A program made the translations under genes and the position numbers. This document shows, piece after piece, positions 54,902 to 64,000 of a stretch of DNA of 64,000 nt (the stretch's first letter is position 1; each line of letters opens with the position of its first letter). The stretch is taken from the NCBI GenBank assembly GCA_019828545.1, contig JACVRA010000191.1, positions 24,590-88,589 on the forward strand. The letters run 5' to 3'. The stretch comes from Paracamarosporium sp. OC-R06-R3 (Eukaryota > Ascomycota > Dothideomycetes > Pleosporales > Didymosphaeriaceae). The notes under the pieces were generated by a model, which made no database searches, had not been told where the DNA came from, and saw only the letters and a list, made by a program, of their open reading frames with translations.

Positions 54902-57087
54902 ATGGAGGCATGCGACGCTGCGGATAATGTCGCTGAAGGCTCCCAACCCGAAAAGGCTCAGCAAAGACGTGCTATGAATGTTGATGCTGAGATCAGCATC
55001 GAAGACTGGTTCAGTCGGGGAGAGGCGCCAGATCAGAATAGGTACGACGCATGTCCGGTTGATAAATCGCATCAGGAGCAGTTCTGATCGATACATAGCG
55101 AGATAGCCCAAGCGGTCAGGAGAGTCGTCGAGAGCCGAGATGATTTTAAAATCAGAATTCGAGGCGTTCTAAAAGGTCGCGACAAAGATGAACTGCCTAA
55201 GACGAAGGAAGCGTTGGACAGTCAGATTAGTAATTCCTACCCGGAATATGTCTCCATGAAGACCGCCGCTCTAGGCGCCTTTAGCCATGCAGATGGGGCC
55301 AAATATGGTTACGAACTCAAAAGACAACAGGGACGAAGGAAGGCCGGAAAATATGTGCAAAGAACTGTCACTGCCTTTGCGGAGTTCTTATCGGTATACT
55401 CCGGGATCGTATCGTTGATGAAAGGAGCTGGAGGGCCATACGGGGAGGCTGCATACGAGACGTTGTCCATTTTCTTTATCGCAAGTTTATCGGTCGCGGC
55501 GATTCTGCAGGCGGCTAATCGAGACCAGGTCGTTGTTAACAAGAACGAGAACGACTCCAAGATCGCGGATCTAATGTCTGAGGTGCGCGAGTCATTCCCT
55601 GAACTCGACGACTGGACGAAGATTTACCCCACGATTCCCATGAAGACACTCGTCATGGAAGTGTACAAGCAAATTATAGACTTCGCACGCAGCACAATCA
55701 TCTATTTCACAAAATTCTCCAGTACGGCCGTCACCTGAAGCTCGAATGCATATAACCAGCTGACATCGTATCAACTAGCCCGATTATGGATGGCGATCGG
55801 CGTGCCACCATCGCGTGGCATCGAGAGAACCGCTACAACAGTTCACCAGACGCTCGCCAAGGTGTCTGCCGCCGCAATGCTGAATCTTCATAAGCGGAAC
55901 CAAGAGATCTACATCACTGTGGGAAAGTCCCATGACGAGATTGGGAAGCAAAGCAGGGAACTCGATAAGCAAAGTAGAGACATCGTGAAGTTGACTAGAC
56001 AGAACGAAATTTTGATGAATGCCTACGATGTATTATCCGAGCAGTACGAGAGGTTCCGTCGGGAAGTCCAGGGTATGGTTGCACTAATATCTTGTAGTGA
56101 TGATGAGTGCTGACAAGAGATAGCCGAGCAAGAAAACCAAGATGGACAGCGTCTTCATCAATTCAAGGAGACGCTTATGGTATGACTTTACTCGGAAATT
56201 TCAGAAAGCATGCTCATGAAAGACAGCTCAGCTACCCATCCGATCACAGCACCATCTCAAAATGCTCCACATTACTGAATCGTGCCTTCAGGTCTTCCTC
56301 AAGAAGCTATCGCTCCGTACGGTATCAGATGATGGACCAAGACTACCTACAGTCCCTGTCGAGCTACCATACCTGGACCCAGGTTACTGGCTCGTCTGTT
56401 CTCATCTTGGGAGGCACAACGACACGCGACTCTCGGGCAAGCCAGGCCTACACGCATTCATGGCTGTCTCCTGCTGCCATACATGTTGCTAAAATTCTTC
56501 GAGCTCGGGATGCTAAAGTGGCGTTTTACTGCTGCCACCCAGACGTAGATGCTTTAGCTGTATACAAAGGCTCTGAGATATTGAGTTCATTGATTTTCCA
56601 GGTTCTGGAGTGGAAGCCCAAGGTGCTCCGAAAAAAGATGGCGCAGTGGCAGGCGCTAGTGACCGAAAATCAATTGATCAAAGACGGTGATCAAAATGAC
56701 TTGGAGAAGGAAAAGTTACAGGCCTGGTTTACCTTGTTGAGGGAAGTACTCGCATCAGTAAGGAGCGATGCTGTTGAACCGCCCAAGAGTAGGGCAGTGA
56801 ACCAAATTGAAGGCTTAGAGGAAGCAAACAATGATCAGGGAGAGCCAGCGGAGATGGATGCTAAAGAACCATTCTACATCGTATTGGACCGGATTGATTT
56901 ATTGAAAAGCCGGCTTACGTTCAAGCGGTTCATGACTGGAATGGTGGGACTGGTTAATGATGGCGATTATTCGGTCAAAATTCTTCTTACCATGAACACG
57001 GCACAGCAAACTTGGGATGCGGATGACTACGACCACGCCGATAAAATCATCAGTGATCAGAATCTCAATCAAAAACGGAAAGCTTAG
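54902..57087 (+). CDS. STAND/NLR-like protein with DUF7708-type N-terminal domain
   Basis: Five exons fit (54902-55041, 55099-55721, 55779-56072, 56118-56179, 56329-57087) and join in frame to 625 aa; the fourth intron (149 bp) is the least certain. The N-terminal region contains FAEFLSVYSGIVSLMKGAG and YETLSIFFIASLSV, as in DUF7708 domains at the front of fungal NACHT proteins. A helix with repeated KQSRELDKQSRDIVKL forms a coiled coil. The C-terminal half (HSWLSPAAIHVAKILRA, VAFYCCHPDVDAL, PFYIVLDRIDLLKSR) resembles the STAND-like region of relatives. No GxxxxGK[ST] P-loop is visible where one would be expected (LILGGTTTRDSRAS). It may therefore be a degenerate NTPase, a regulator, or a truncated receptor lacking repeats. 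No internal stop is forced by this model. Confidence 0.68.
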
Positions 57088-57693
57088 GTGTGTCCACGGA
57101 TACCTCCTACCTCTGACTTGGCGATGGACTAATCTTTCACACTATCTTCCAGATGGGAGGTTTATATCTACCAAGCAGCTCCTATTGCATATGCTGTGCT
57201 ACCTCCTGAAGGCTTCAAATTGAACTTCAAGTAAAAATAGCGGGAACTGTATATCAATGTTATGATTGGGTATGGCAAAGAGAGCCATGGCGGGTTCCTC
57301 ATGTTTTCGAAGTTCCGTGTGTAGGTTACAAGGACCTAAACTCTCTCTCGACATTAGACTAATGAAAAACTATAGGTTTCCACTAATCATGTTGATAATG
57401 ATGGATGAATGCATGGTGTCGTCGTCAGTTTCGATGTTCTTTGGATCAGTCCATAGACCCAAAACTCTCATCATAACTTAACTTGTCGGGCGTACCATGC
57501 GACACTAGTGCAGACATAAATGAATGCCTGCTCTACCTCAAAGCCTTGATCTTGTTATAAACAACTTTACTATATATCCAGTTTACACATTATCCGATGT
57601 CCATGCTCTACCTAAATTCAAGGCACGCATTCGATATCCCCGTTTTCGTGGGCTTTTCGTTTTCTGCTTAGCCAATGTCGAACTCAAGGCCTC
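57088..57693. other. Intergenic between convergent genes
   Basis: About 600 bp of 3' flanks. No gene is recognised. Confidence 0.55.
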
Positions 57694-58101
57694 CTACCAC
57701 TCCAACTTCAATCCCGTCCAACTCTCGCCCTTCTCAACCTTGAATGCCTCTATAACATTCCCCCTTCCCAAATCACCACCATAGAAATGTGCGAAAACAC
57801 CTCGTCCTACCTCCTCCCACTTGATCTCTGCATTGTCCTTCCCATCCGCCTTACCCTTTACTTCTCCATCGCCATCGGTCCCCTTCGCTAGCGTCTCGTA
57901 TTTTATCTTTAGTAGCCATAGCTCCGTGAATTCGTTGAACCACTTGTCTGCTGTGCCTGGGACTTGCTCGGAGGTGGATAGATGGATGAAGCCATCGTTC
58001 TTATCGAGATCTGAGAGGGGAAGGCGGTCGGGGAGGGGTGATGGTGGGGCCGAGGGAAGGATTTTGTAGAGGTAGTTTGGGAGGGGAGAAGGTGCTGCCA
58101 T
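57694..58101 (-). CDS. DUF952 family protein
   Basis: Intronless, 135 aa from the ATG at 58101. The frame is open further upstream, but the ATG begins where family similarity starts. Conserved features are YKILPSAPPSPLPDR, DKNDGFIHLSTSEQVPGTAD, WLLKIKYETL, WEEVGRGVFAHFYG and VIEAFKVEKG. The two His (FIHLS and FAHFYG) are family hallmarks. DUF952 proteins are small and resemble glutathione S-transferase or ADP-ribosyl-type folds in some descriptions; their reaction is unproven. An acidic Gly/Lys-rich loop (GDGEVKGKADGK) is an insertion. It shares 230 bp of upstream DNA with the MscL gene. Confidence 0.87.
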   Translation of the reverse strand: MAAPSPLPNYLYKILPSAPPSPLPDRLPLSDLDKNDGFIHLSTSEQVPGTADKWFNEFTELWLLKIKYETLAKGTDGDGEVKGKADGKDNAEIKWEEVGRGVFAHFYGGDLGRGNVIEAFKVEKGESWTGLKLEW

Positions 58102-58331
58102 TGTATTTTTCTTCCTGACGTGAAATAGAACGCAGAAAAAGGATAAAAAGCTCTCGGGTTGGACTGCTGCTCCTGAATGGAGGGGCAATTGTGCTTGTGT
58201 TGCCGACGGAGAGGGTCCCCAGATCTTGGCATAGATGCAGGGCAACTTTTAGCGCCGATGACGTCTCCACGTTCCTTGGAACCGCGTCGTTAGCATTCCA
58301 AACATCCCTCAGAGACACAAAACGAACAGAA
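58102..58331. promoter_or_regulatory. Bidirectional promoter between DUF952 and MscL genes
   Basis: 230 bp between divergent ATGs; the promoters of both genes must lie here. No specific site was recognised. Confidence 0.5.
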
Positions 58332-58967
58332 ATGCCCCGCCTCGACGAAAACACGCAACAATTTCTCCAAGATGCGGAGCAAGGCGTGCGCAGCCGCACG
58401 ACTCGCGCCTGGGACAGCTTCACCAACTTCGCGCTCCGCGACAACGTGCTCGAAGTCGCAGTCGGACTGATGTAAACACTCTCCTCCCACCCTTATTCCC
58501 TCACATAGCTTTGGGATGTTCTCTTTTTGTGAGAAAGAGCATGCGCTAACAGACACAACAGCCTCGCTGCATCCTTCACTGCCTGTGCAAACTCCCTCGT
58601 AACGGACATCCTCCTTCCGCTCGTCTCCCTCCTGCCCTTCCTATCCCGCAACCTCGACGAGAAATTCGCGACGCTCAAGCACGGTCCGAATTACAATACC
58701 ACTATAGCGAACGGCTATAACACGAAGGACCAGGCGCTTTCGGATGGTGCCGTCGTCTTTGCCTATGGCAATTTCTTCGACAAAGTGATTCGGTTTCTTT
58801 TGATTGCTATCAGCTTATGGGTCATTGCGAGTCTATACAGTAGAGGTAGCGGGGATAATATCGTAAAGAAACAGGTTAAGTGTAAATACTGCCGGAAGTG
58901 GAAGAGTGAGAAGGCGAAGCGGTGTGTGAACTGTACGAGCTGGATGGATGGGCGGGAGGATCGGTGA
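58332..58967 (+). CDS. mscL: MscL-type mechanosensitive channel with C-terminal zinc ribbon
   Basis: Two exons (58332-58471 and 58562-58967) give 181 aa. The N-terminal amphipathic helix and TM1 show FTNFALRDNVLEVAVGLILAASFTA, equivalent to bacterial FRGNVVDLAVGVIIGAAF. NSLVTDILLPLVSLLP matches the periplasmic turn. TM2 is FDKVIRFLLIAISLWVIASLY. The extracellular loop between them is about 40 residues. After TM2 comes a four-Cys motif, CKYCRKWKSEKAKRCVNC, a rubredoxin-like zinc knuckle that bacterial channels lack. MscL releases solutes under membrane tension. Fungal members may sit in the plasma membrane or organelles; the site is not shown here. Confidence 0.92.
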
Positions 58968-59344
58968 GACGACTCATGACAAGTGACTACAGAGCAATCT
59001 CTGTCGTTGGAAGGCTCCCATTTGGGGTTCTCCCAGACTAGGCTATTGTTCCAATAGCCTACGGAGTGTGAGGATATACACTTTAAGCATGTCAAGTCTG
59101 TTAGCCAAGCTTCTATAGTATCAAAGCGAACAGTGGGCTTAGATGTGTGGAGATCATAAGAACCCGATGTTGGATTGTATTGCATTTCCCTTCTCCAAGA
59201 GAGCTCGGGTGTATGATATGGAAATAGACGAGCACTTGAATCAAAGCTTAACGAACAGAATCATGGACAATGATAAACATCGTCTTTGGCAGCTATGAGT
59301 TGTAGTCGGGATCTTACCTGGCTTTGCATACGAAATCGTAACGA
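58968..59344. other. Intergenic between convergent genes
   Basis: About 375 bp of 3' flanking sequence without a recognisable feature. Confidence 0.55.
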
Positions 59345-62300
59345 TCAACTAGCTGATAGATTGTCTGCATTCTCAAGTCTCTTGCACCAGGATTCAACTA
59401 TGACCTCCCACATAGCTGTCCAAACGTATTCCATGTACGTCTCGCCACTTGGATGGAGAATTAGTCTGTTCAACAAAGGCGGTGAGTTGCCCTTATCATG
59501 GTCTTTGGTTGAGTCCGACCGCATAGTGTCGCTATACTCGTTTCCACTGCTAGCTTCACCCACACATGATAATGCAAACGGGAACGTCCGCCAAGTGGGC
59601 AGCTCTTGCGCAATGAACAATTTTAGCATGTGGCTCGATACAGGCTTCGTGTGACACTCATGCTTAAGCAGTATGGACATCATATTCACGGAGTTGTCCT
59701 CGTAGCGTCGTGTTCTTCGATGGCGGCTACTCAAACTCCGAAAGCCGCCAATTATTATCCTCGAAAGAATGAGGCGCTCCAAGACCTCTAGCTTGGCAGA
59801 GCGAATTCCAGCTTCCAAGCTTGCTTTTGATTGAAGTAGTGCGTCGAGAGCGTAATGGTTGCCCTCAGAAATCGCGCACATAAGTGCAGTCTCTCCATAT
59901 TTGTTGCGAGTGTCAAGCACTTCCTGAGACGGAAATCTTTGCAGAAGGGCTTGGAGCAAGCTGAGATTCAGAGTATCGTCACGGGTGTCTTCCTTCACAC
60001 TGCACAGTACATGATAGATAGTCCATGCAGACGTAACGAAAGGACTGGTAATAGACCTTATCAGGTATTTTATTCCCGCAAGGGACTCTCGGCCATTTCG
60101 TGAAAGAAGCTCCTCTAATAGTTCCATGTTGCTGTCCTCTGCAGTTGCTGCATCATGACCGATTAGGAAGTTTGCAATATCGATATTTCCGTCAAGTACG
60201 GCCCTACGATAGAGCAGCCAATGCGGCACAGGATCTTCACGACTTGTTGCTCCACCTTCTACCATTCTTTTAGCGATGTCGAGTGTTTTGGTACCAACAG
60301 GGCGTATGGCGAGGAAAGTGAGAGGCTTCGTGTTTCCTAACGGGCTTGCCGTCGTCGGATCTGCTCCATGATCAAGAAACAGGAGTGTAGGTGATCCGTT
60401 TTTTTCAAGCAAAGAGAGACCCAAAGGCGTCGGCCCTTCGAGAACAGTGTTCACTTGATAGTCCTTGCGTAGAAGATGATGCACAAACAGTTCGTTTCCA
60501 GTGGACAGGGCTGAGCGCATCAGATAGTCTGAATCCTCGATACGCAGCAATTGGATTGTACGTATCATCTTCTCCTTATAGCTGCTACCATTTAAACACC
60601 TATTTGCTTCTTAGCTATATGGATCCTTTTGTTAGGTACAAGTAAACTCACATTGCCTGTAACTTTGATACACTTAATGCACTCCGGAGGTACTTTCGCA
60701 GAGTCACGGGAGTCCCTACTTGGTGAACGTGGCTAATAAATCGACTGACAATCTCTGGTTGGTGATCAAGGATCGCATAGGCGAGGGAAGAACCAAGAGG
60801 GTTACTACTTGAATAGTGTTTCGGACGCATGTGAGCCAAGGCCGGATCCTTCTCCAGGTCCTCAACGCCATCTGACTTCAGAGGATCTGCCCCTAAGATA
60901 AGGAGAACTTCAATCAAGCGTGATCGTCGGAATTTAGTGGCCCAATGAAGTGGTGTCCCGTGGAAATGAAATTCTTCTCCCACGAATGGTGACATAAGAT
61001 TTGGAACAGCTACCCAGTTCGCGTCCAGTTTCAACGTAACTAACTTCTCATAGAGAGAGTCAACATCGTCGTCGGAGAGATAGGCTAGATAGTGAAGAAA
61101 CGTCGCCCCACCAAAATCAGTCAAAGTTAAATCTGCCCCTTTCTGCATGAGATACTCGACGACTCTAATGTTGCCTTGTCGGCAGGCACACAAAATCGGT
61201 GTTTCTTTCCGTATCACTGTTTGTAAATCAATACTGGCTCCTAGAAGCAATATTTCTTCGACACAATCTGGATCTCCAACGCTGGCAAAAAGATGGATAA
61301 GTCCATAACCCAAGGGAATTCCTGGTTGAGCTAATTGCTCGTTAATAGAGTTGATATAACCATAAGAAAGAAGATTTGGCAGGATCAGCTTTATCTGGAC
61401 AGGAGCCTGATCAACAGAGGCTTGCAGCATGTGGAAAAGCTCTGCACGTGACAAGGAAGAATCCCAGTGCATGAAAACCTGACTCCACTCATTCAGTTCT
61501 GAGTTCCAAAAGAGTTGCTGTCGATATTCGATCACCTCGGCCCATAGACTGGGATCCAGGTGCTCTAGATTGTCCATTGCGATCCTGGAGCCTGCTTTGG
61601 CGGCAGCAACAAGGCATTTCTTGACCAGGGATAAGCTTGGAATCGCAACCTCAAATGCAGAATGAAGACGGTAAACGATAGCCTCTGCTTCTAGAAGTCC
61701 ATGTTTCGCAGCTCTGGTAAGCCAATGTAGCCCTTCAATAACGTTAGGATTCTCATTGAGCGCGAATAATAAGCGTAGTGCGTAGCCGAATTCTGCATAG
61801 GCTCTAGTAGAGTCGATTGTCATAGGACCAGACGCGATACGGCGGTAATCTTCCTGTACACGTTTGTTTACTTGTGGCCAGGATCTATTGTACAGCATAA
61901 TCTCGAAGTCAAATCAGTTGCGAGAAAATTACGGGTACAAGTGCATCATGACATACGTCCTCGTACTTAGTCCCAAATACGTGCCCAAATTTTGGCACCG
62001 ATGGTAGTATCTTAGCCGCTTTATCGGCGTTGAACATCTCTCGGGTGGATTCATCCTTGCACGTTAGCAGATGGCAAAGCGTCATGAATCTTTTTAACGC
62101 ACCATAAACTGCGAGAGAAACGAGAAAGGCTTTTCTTCAGTGACAAGCGTCGCTGAACTGCACCGTCTTAGTTAAATTTACAATTTTCAGACTGGAAGTG
62201 GACATACGCTTGCACTGCGGATTCCGATTTCGTTTCTTGATCGACCATCTTAATCAAGTCATGGAGATTGCTAGCTCTTTGGCTCGAGTCACAACGAAGT

Positions 62301-63523
62301 GTTGACTGAAGAACCTTCTCGACCAAGGCCTCATCAAGACCATGGCCACCGAGTGTATGTAACACCTCAGCTAGGAACATATCATCAGGACTCATCTTGA
62401 GCTCTCGAATCTTCGTAATACGTTCGTCTGGGTCCTTGTAGTTTCGCATATTGATGCCAGCAAAATTTGGCGTGGAGTACGGCAACGGTTTTCTGCGAAA
62501 GTCGATAGGAGTCCTGCCATCGAGCATGACACGCCAAACTAGTAGCCCCCAACAATAAATATCTATTTTAGGTAGCTCGGAAAGATAGATTGTGTCCTGG
62601 TACACTTCAGGGGCATCCCAAGGAGGGGTGTGCCCATGAATTTGAACGGGTCGATCTTGTCCAGACGAGTCCATGGAACATCCAAAATCAGCGACTTTTG
62701 CCACAAGTTCTCTACCGTTTCTTGTAAGTAGAACGTTCTCTGTCTTCACATCTCCATGTACAATGAAGTAATCGTGTAGTGCAGCCAGACCTCGAGCCAC
62801 GTCCAAGCACAGTTTCTTTTTCATTGTAAAATGCAAACAGTACTCGTCAGAATCTAATAGATCGTCAAGAGATCCTTCATCAGCGTATTCCATCACAAGT
62901 GAGGGCATCGCAACGCTAGAATATTCGCCGATGGTGACTGGCTCCCATATCACTCCAAGCAGTTTAACAATGTTCTCAGATTCTGAGAGGAGGGAGTGGT
63001 TCAAGACGCGGCACTCTCGAGCAACAGCTCGAATCGCTTTTGCTTCGGAGTTCCGATCTATTATCCCCCGAGGGGCCTCAACATGAGGCCTCTTAATAGC
63101 GATCATCCCAATATGCTTTTCCGCAAAGGTTTGTTTCACGTCTGTGGGCAAAGATTCGAGTATTGCATCTGGAAGTGGTGGTCTTGTGACTGCTCGCACG
63201 GAAAATGATAAGCCGCTTCCCACGTGATGCGAGATCAGCTGCCCTGGAGATTGAAATGTCACCTTCCGTAATATTTCTTGTCCGGTAAGAAAGTCAATCT
63301 CGTGTTTAGGCATGAACGCTAGGTATTCGACAAGAGCGGAGATGGAATCTATATTGTCGATATCCCGAAGAAACGCGCTGTGACGCTTGATTAACTGAAC
63401 TTTTTCGGAATCCACTTTTCTTCGAGAGGAACGGATGCTGTCAAAGAATGAAGCAGTAAGAGAGTATGACCGGGACCGAAAACCTAAGCTGTAGGTGTCT
63501 GAGTTGTCGATGGTGTGGTCCAT
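59345..63523 (-). CDS. Protein kinase / ankyrin-repeat fusion
   Basis: Four exons (62182-63523, 61957-62108, 60652-61901, 59345-60599) join in frame to 1332 aa. The splice at 62181 bypasses an early stop and links the kinase to the repeats. Kinase domain residues about 95-440: MIAIKRPH (lysine), HGDVKTENVLL catalytic loop, ADFGCSM (DFG), WDAPEVYQ (APE) and DIYCWGLLVWRVMLDG. All key residues are present although HGD replaces HRD. The next part (YALRLLFALNENPN, GLHWLTRAAKHGLLEAEA) looks like Sel1/TPR helices. The C-terminal half has ankyrin units (GATFLHYLAYLSDDD, GTPLHWATKFRRSRL, GETALMCAISEGNHYALDA). Such fusions occur in fungi and may act as sensors or scaffolds. Partners are unknown. Cytosolic by absence of a signal. 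Confidence 0.86.
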
Positions 63524-63880
63524 ACTTTCGAGATAGAGATCTCCTGCCGCTCCGTATCAATGTGAAGAGGTGATGTGGTATTCAACACCAATGTGAGCTT
63601 TCCTGGCAGAATCTTCGTCAAAAGTTATGTAAAGAAGGCTGAGGTTTGCCCTCTCCATGCATCTGCTTACATCACATGACGTGTTGCTCGCAAGGCTTAG
63701 CGCCGAATTTGGACCGTAGGTCCGCCGAGGCAGCCGGACTACTCATGAAACATAAATGGCTAAAGAGTATGCAGAATGCGATTTCAAGCTCAACACCCAC
63801 TTTGTGAGGACGACTCAGGGTTGATGCAAAATGGCTTTCAATACATCGGGAGCCAGAAACTCTAATTCCAGCTGTTATGT
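63524..63880. other. Upstream region of the kinase/ankyrin gene
   Basis: About 360 bp lying between the kinase/ankyrin start codon and the transposon-like end. No gene is recognised. Confidence 0.5.
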
Positions 63881-64000
63881 TACCGTGTCCGTGCGCGTAA
63901 AGCCCGGATTCGCGTAAAGCCCCGGTGCCAACAAAACACCCTAAACTTCAACACGCGACAACTCCACCAATATGGATCCAATTCAAGCTGCAATCAATGA
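63881..64000 (+). mobile_element. 5' end of a pogo-like DNA transposon (cut by window edge)
   Basis: The segment begins at a TA dinucleotide (63881) followed by CCGTGTCCGTGCGCGTAAAG. A GCGTAAAGCCC motif is present twice (near 63895 and 63913), as in the terminal repeats of fungal pogo elements. An ATG at 63972 opens MDPIQAAIND, the usual start of fungal pogo-type transposases carrying a CENP-B-like helix-turn-helix. Only ten codons lie in the window, so intactness cannot be judged. The other end is outside. Confidence 0.6.
63893..63922. repeat. Tandem GCGTAAAGCCC motif
   Basis: Two nearly identical copies of a short motif about 18 bp apart inside the putative transposon end; probably transposase-binding sites. 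Confidence 0.55.

Overview
The window comes from a filamentous ascomycete nuclear genome (Pezizomycotina, most likely Dothideomycetes). Genes carry short introns of about 45-60 bp with GTRNGT donors, branch points of the CTAAC/CTRAC type and YAG acceptors. Fungal-only families are present: Zn2Cys6 regulators, an AflR-type regulator, DUF7025 AAA ATPases, a NACHT/NB-ARC relic and a HeLo-like protein. No tRNA, rRNA or CRISPR array was seen. All assignments come from reading the sequence and recalled family motifs; no search was run.

Layout. 0.15-2.8 kb: a cyclophilin with a lipid-anchor N-terminus and an unknown repeat protein. 3.5-11.7 kb: a 3-hydroxyacyl-CoA dehydrogenase/YWTD-propeller fusion, a truncated Ayg1-type hydrolase, a DHA2-type MFS exporter, a broken EthD gene and an AflR-type regulator. 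Together these look like a decayed secondary-metabolite cluster without its synthase. 13.1-16.2 kb: a secreted rhamnogalacturonan acetylesterase and a basic nuclear protein. 17.6-22.2 kb: one 1423-aa gene joining a HeLo-like helical domain, a degenerate kinase fold and a trypsin-like peptidase with an apparently complete catalytic triad; this is the most striking gene here. 23.1-29.5 kb: a secreted lactonohydrolase, a FAD monooxygenase and a divergent Zn2Cys6 regulator, plausibly a small catabolic or biosynthetic unit. 30.2-34.0 kb: a large RS-rich membrane protein and the wreck of an NLR gene (lipase-like plus NB-ARC).

34.1-35.0 kb is a dense microsatellite belt. 35.0-43.5 kb is a conserved housekeeping block: APC3/Cdc27, SND2, mitoribosomal mS45 and a Whi3-type RNA-binding protein. 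About 5.3 kb without a supportable gene follows (43.5-48.8 kb), then a short-chain dehydrogenase.

50.7-64.0 kb is a second accessory stretch: a DUF7025 AAA+ ATPase, a divergent STAND-like DUF7708 protein, a DUF952 protein, a MscL channel with a zinc ribbon, a 1332-aa kinase/ankyrin fusion and, at the right edge, the start of a pogo-like transposon. Several genes here (HeLo/kinase/protease, NLR relic, AAA, STAND, kinase/ankyrin) belong to classes tied to fungal non-self recognition and regulated cell death, interleaved with core genes.
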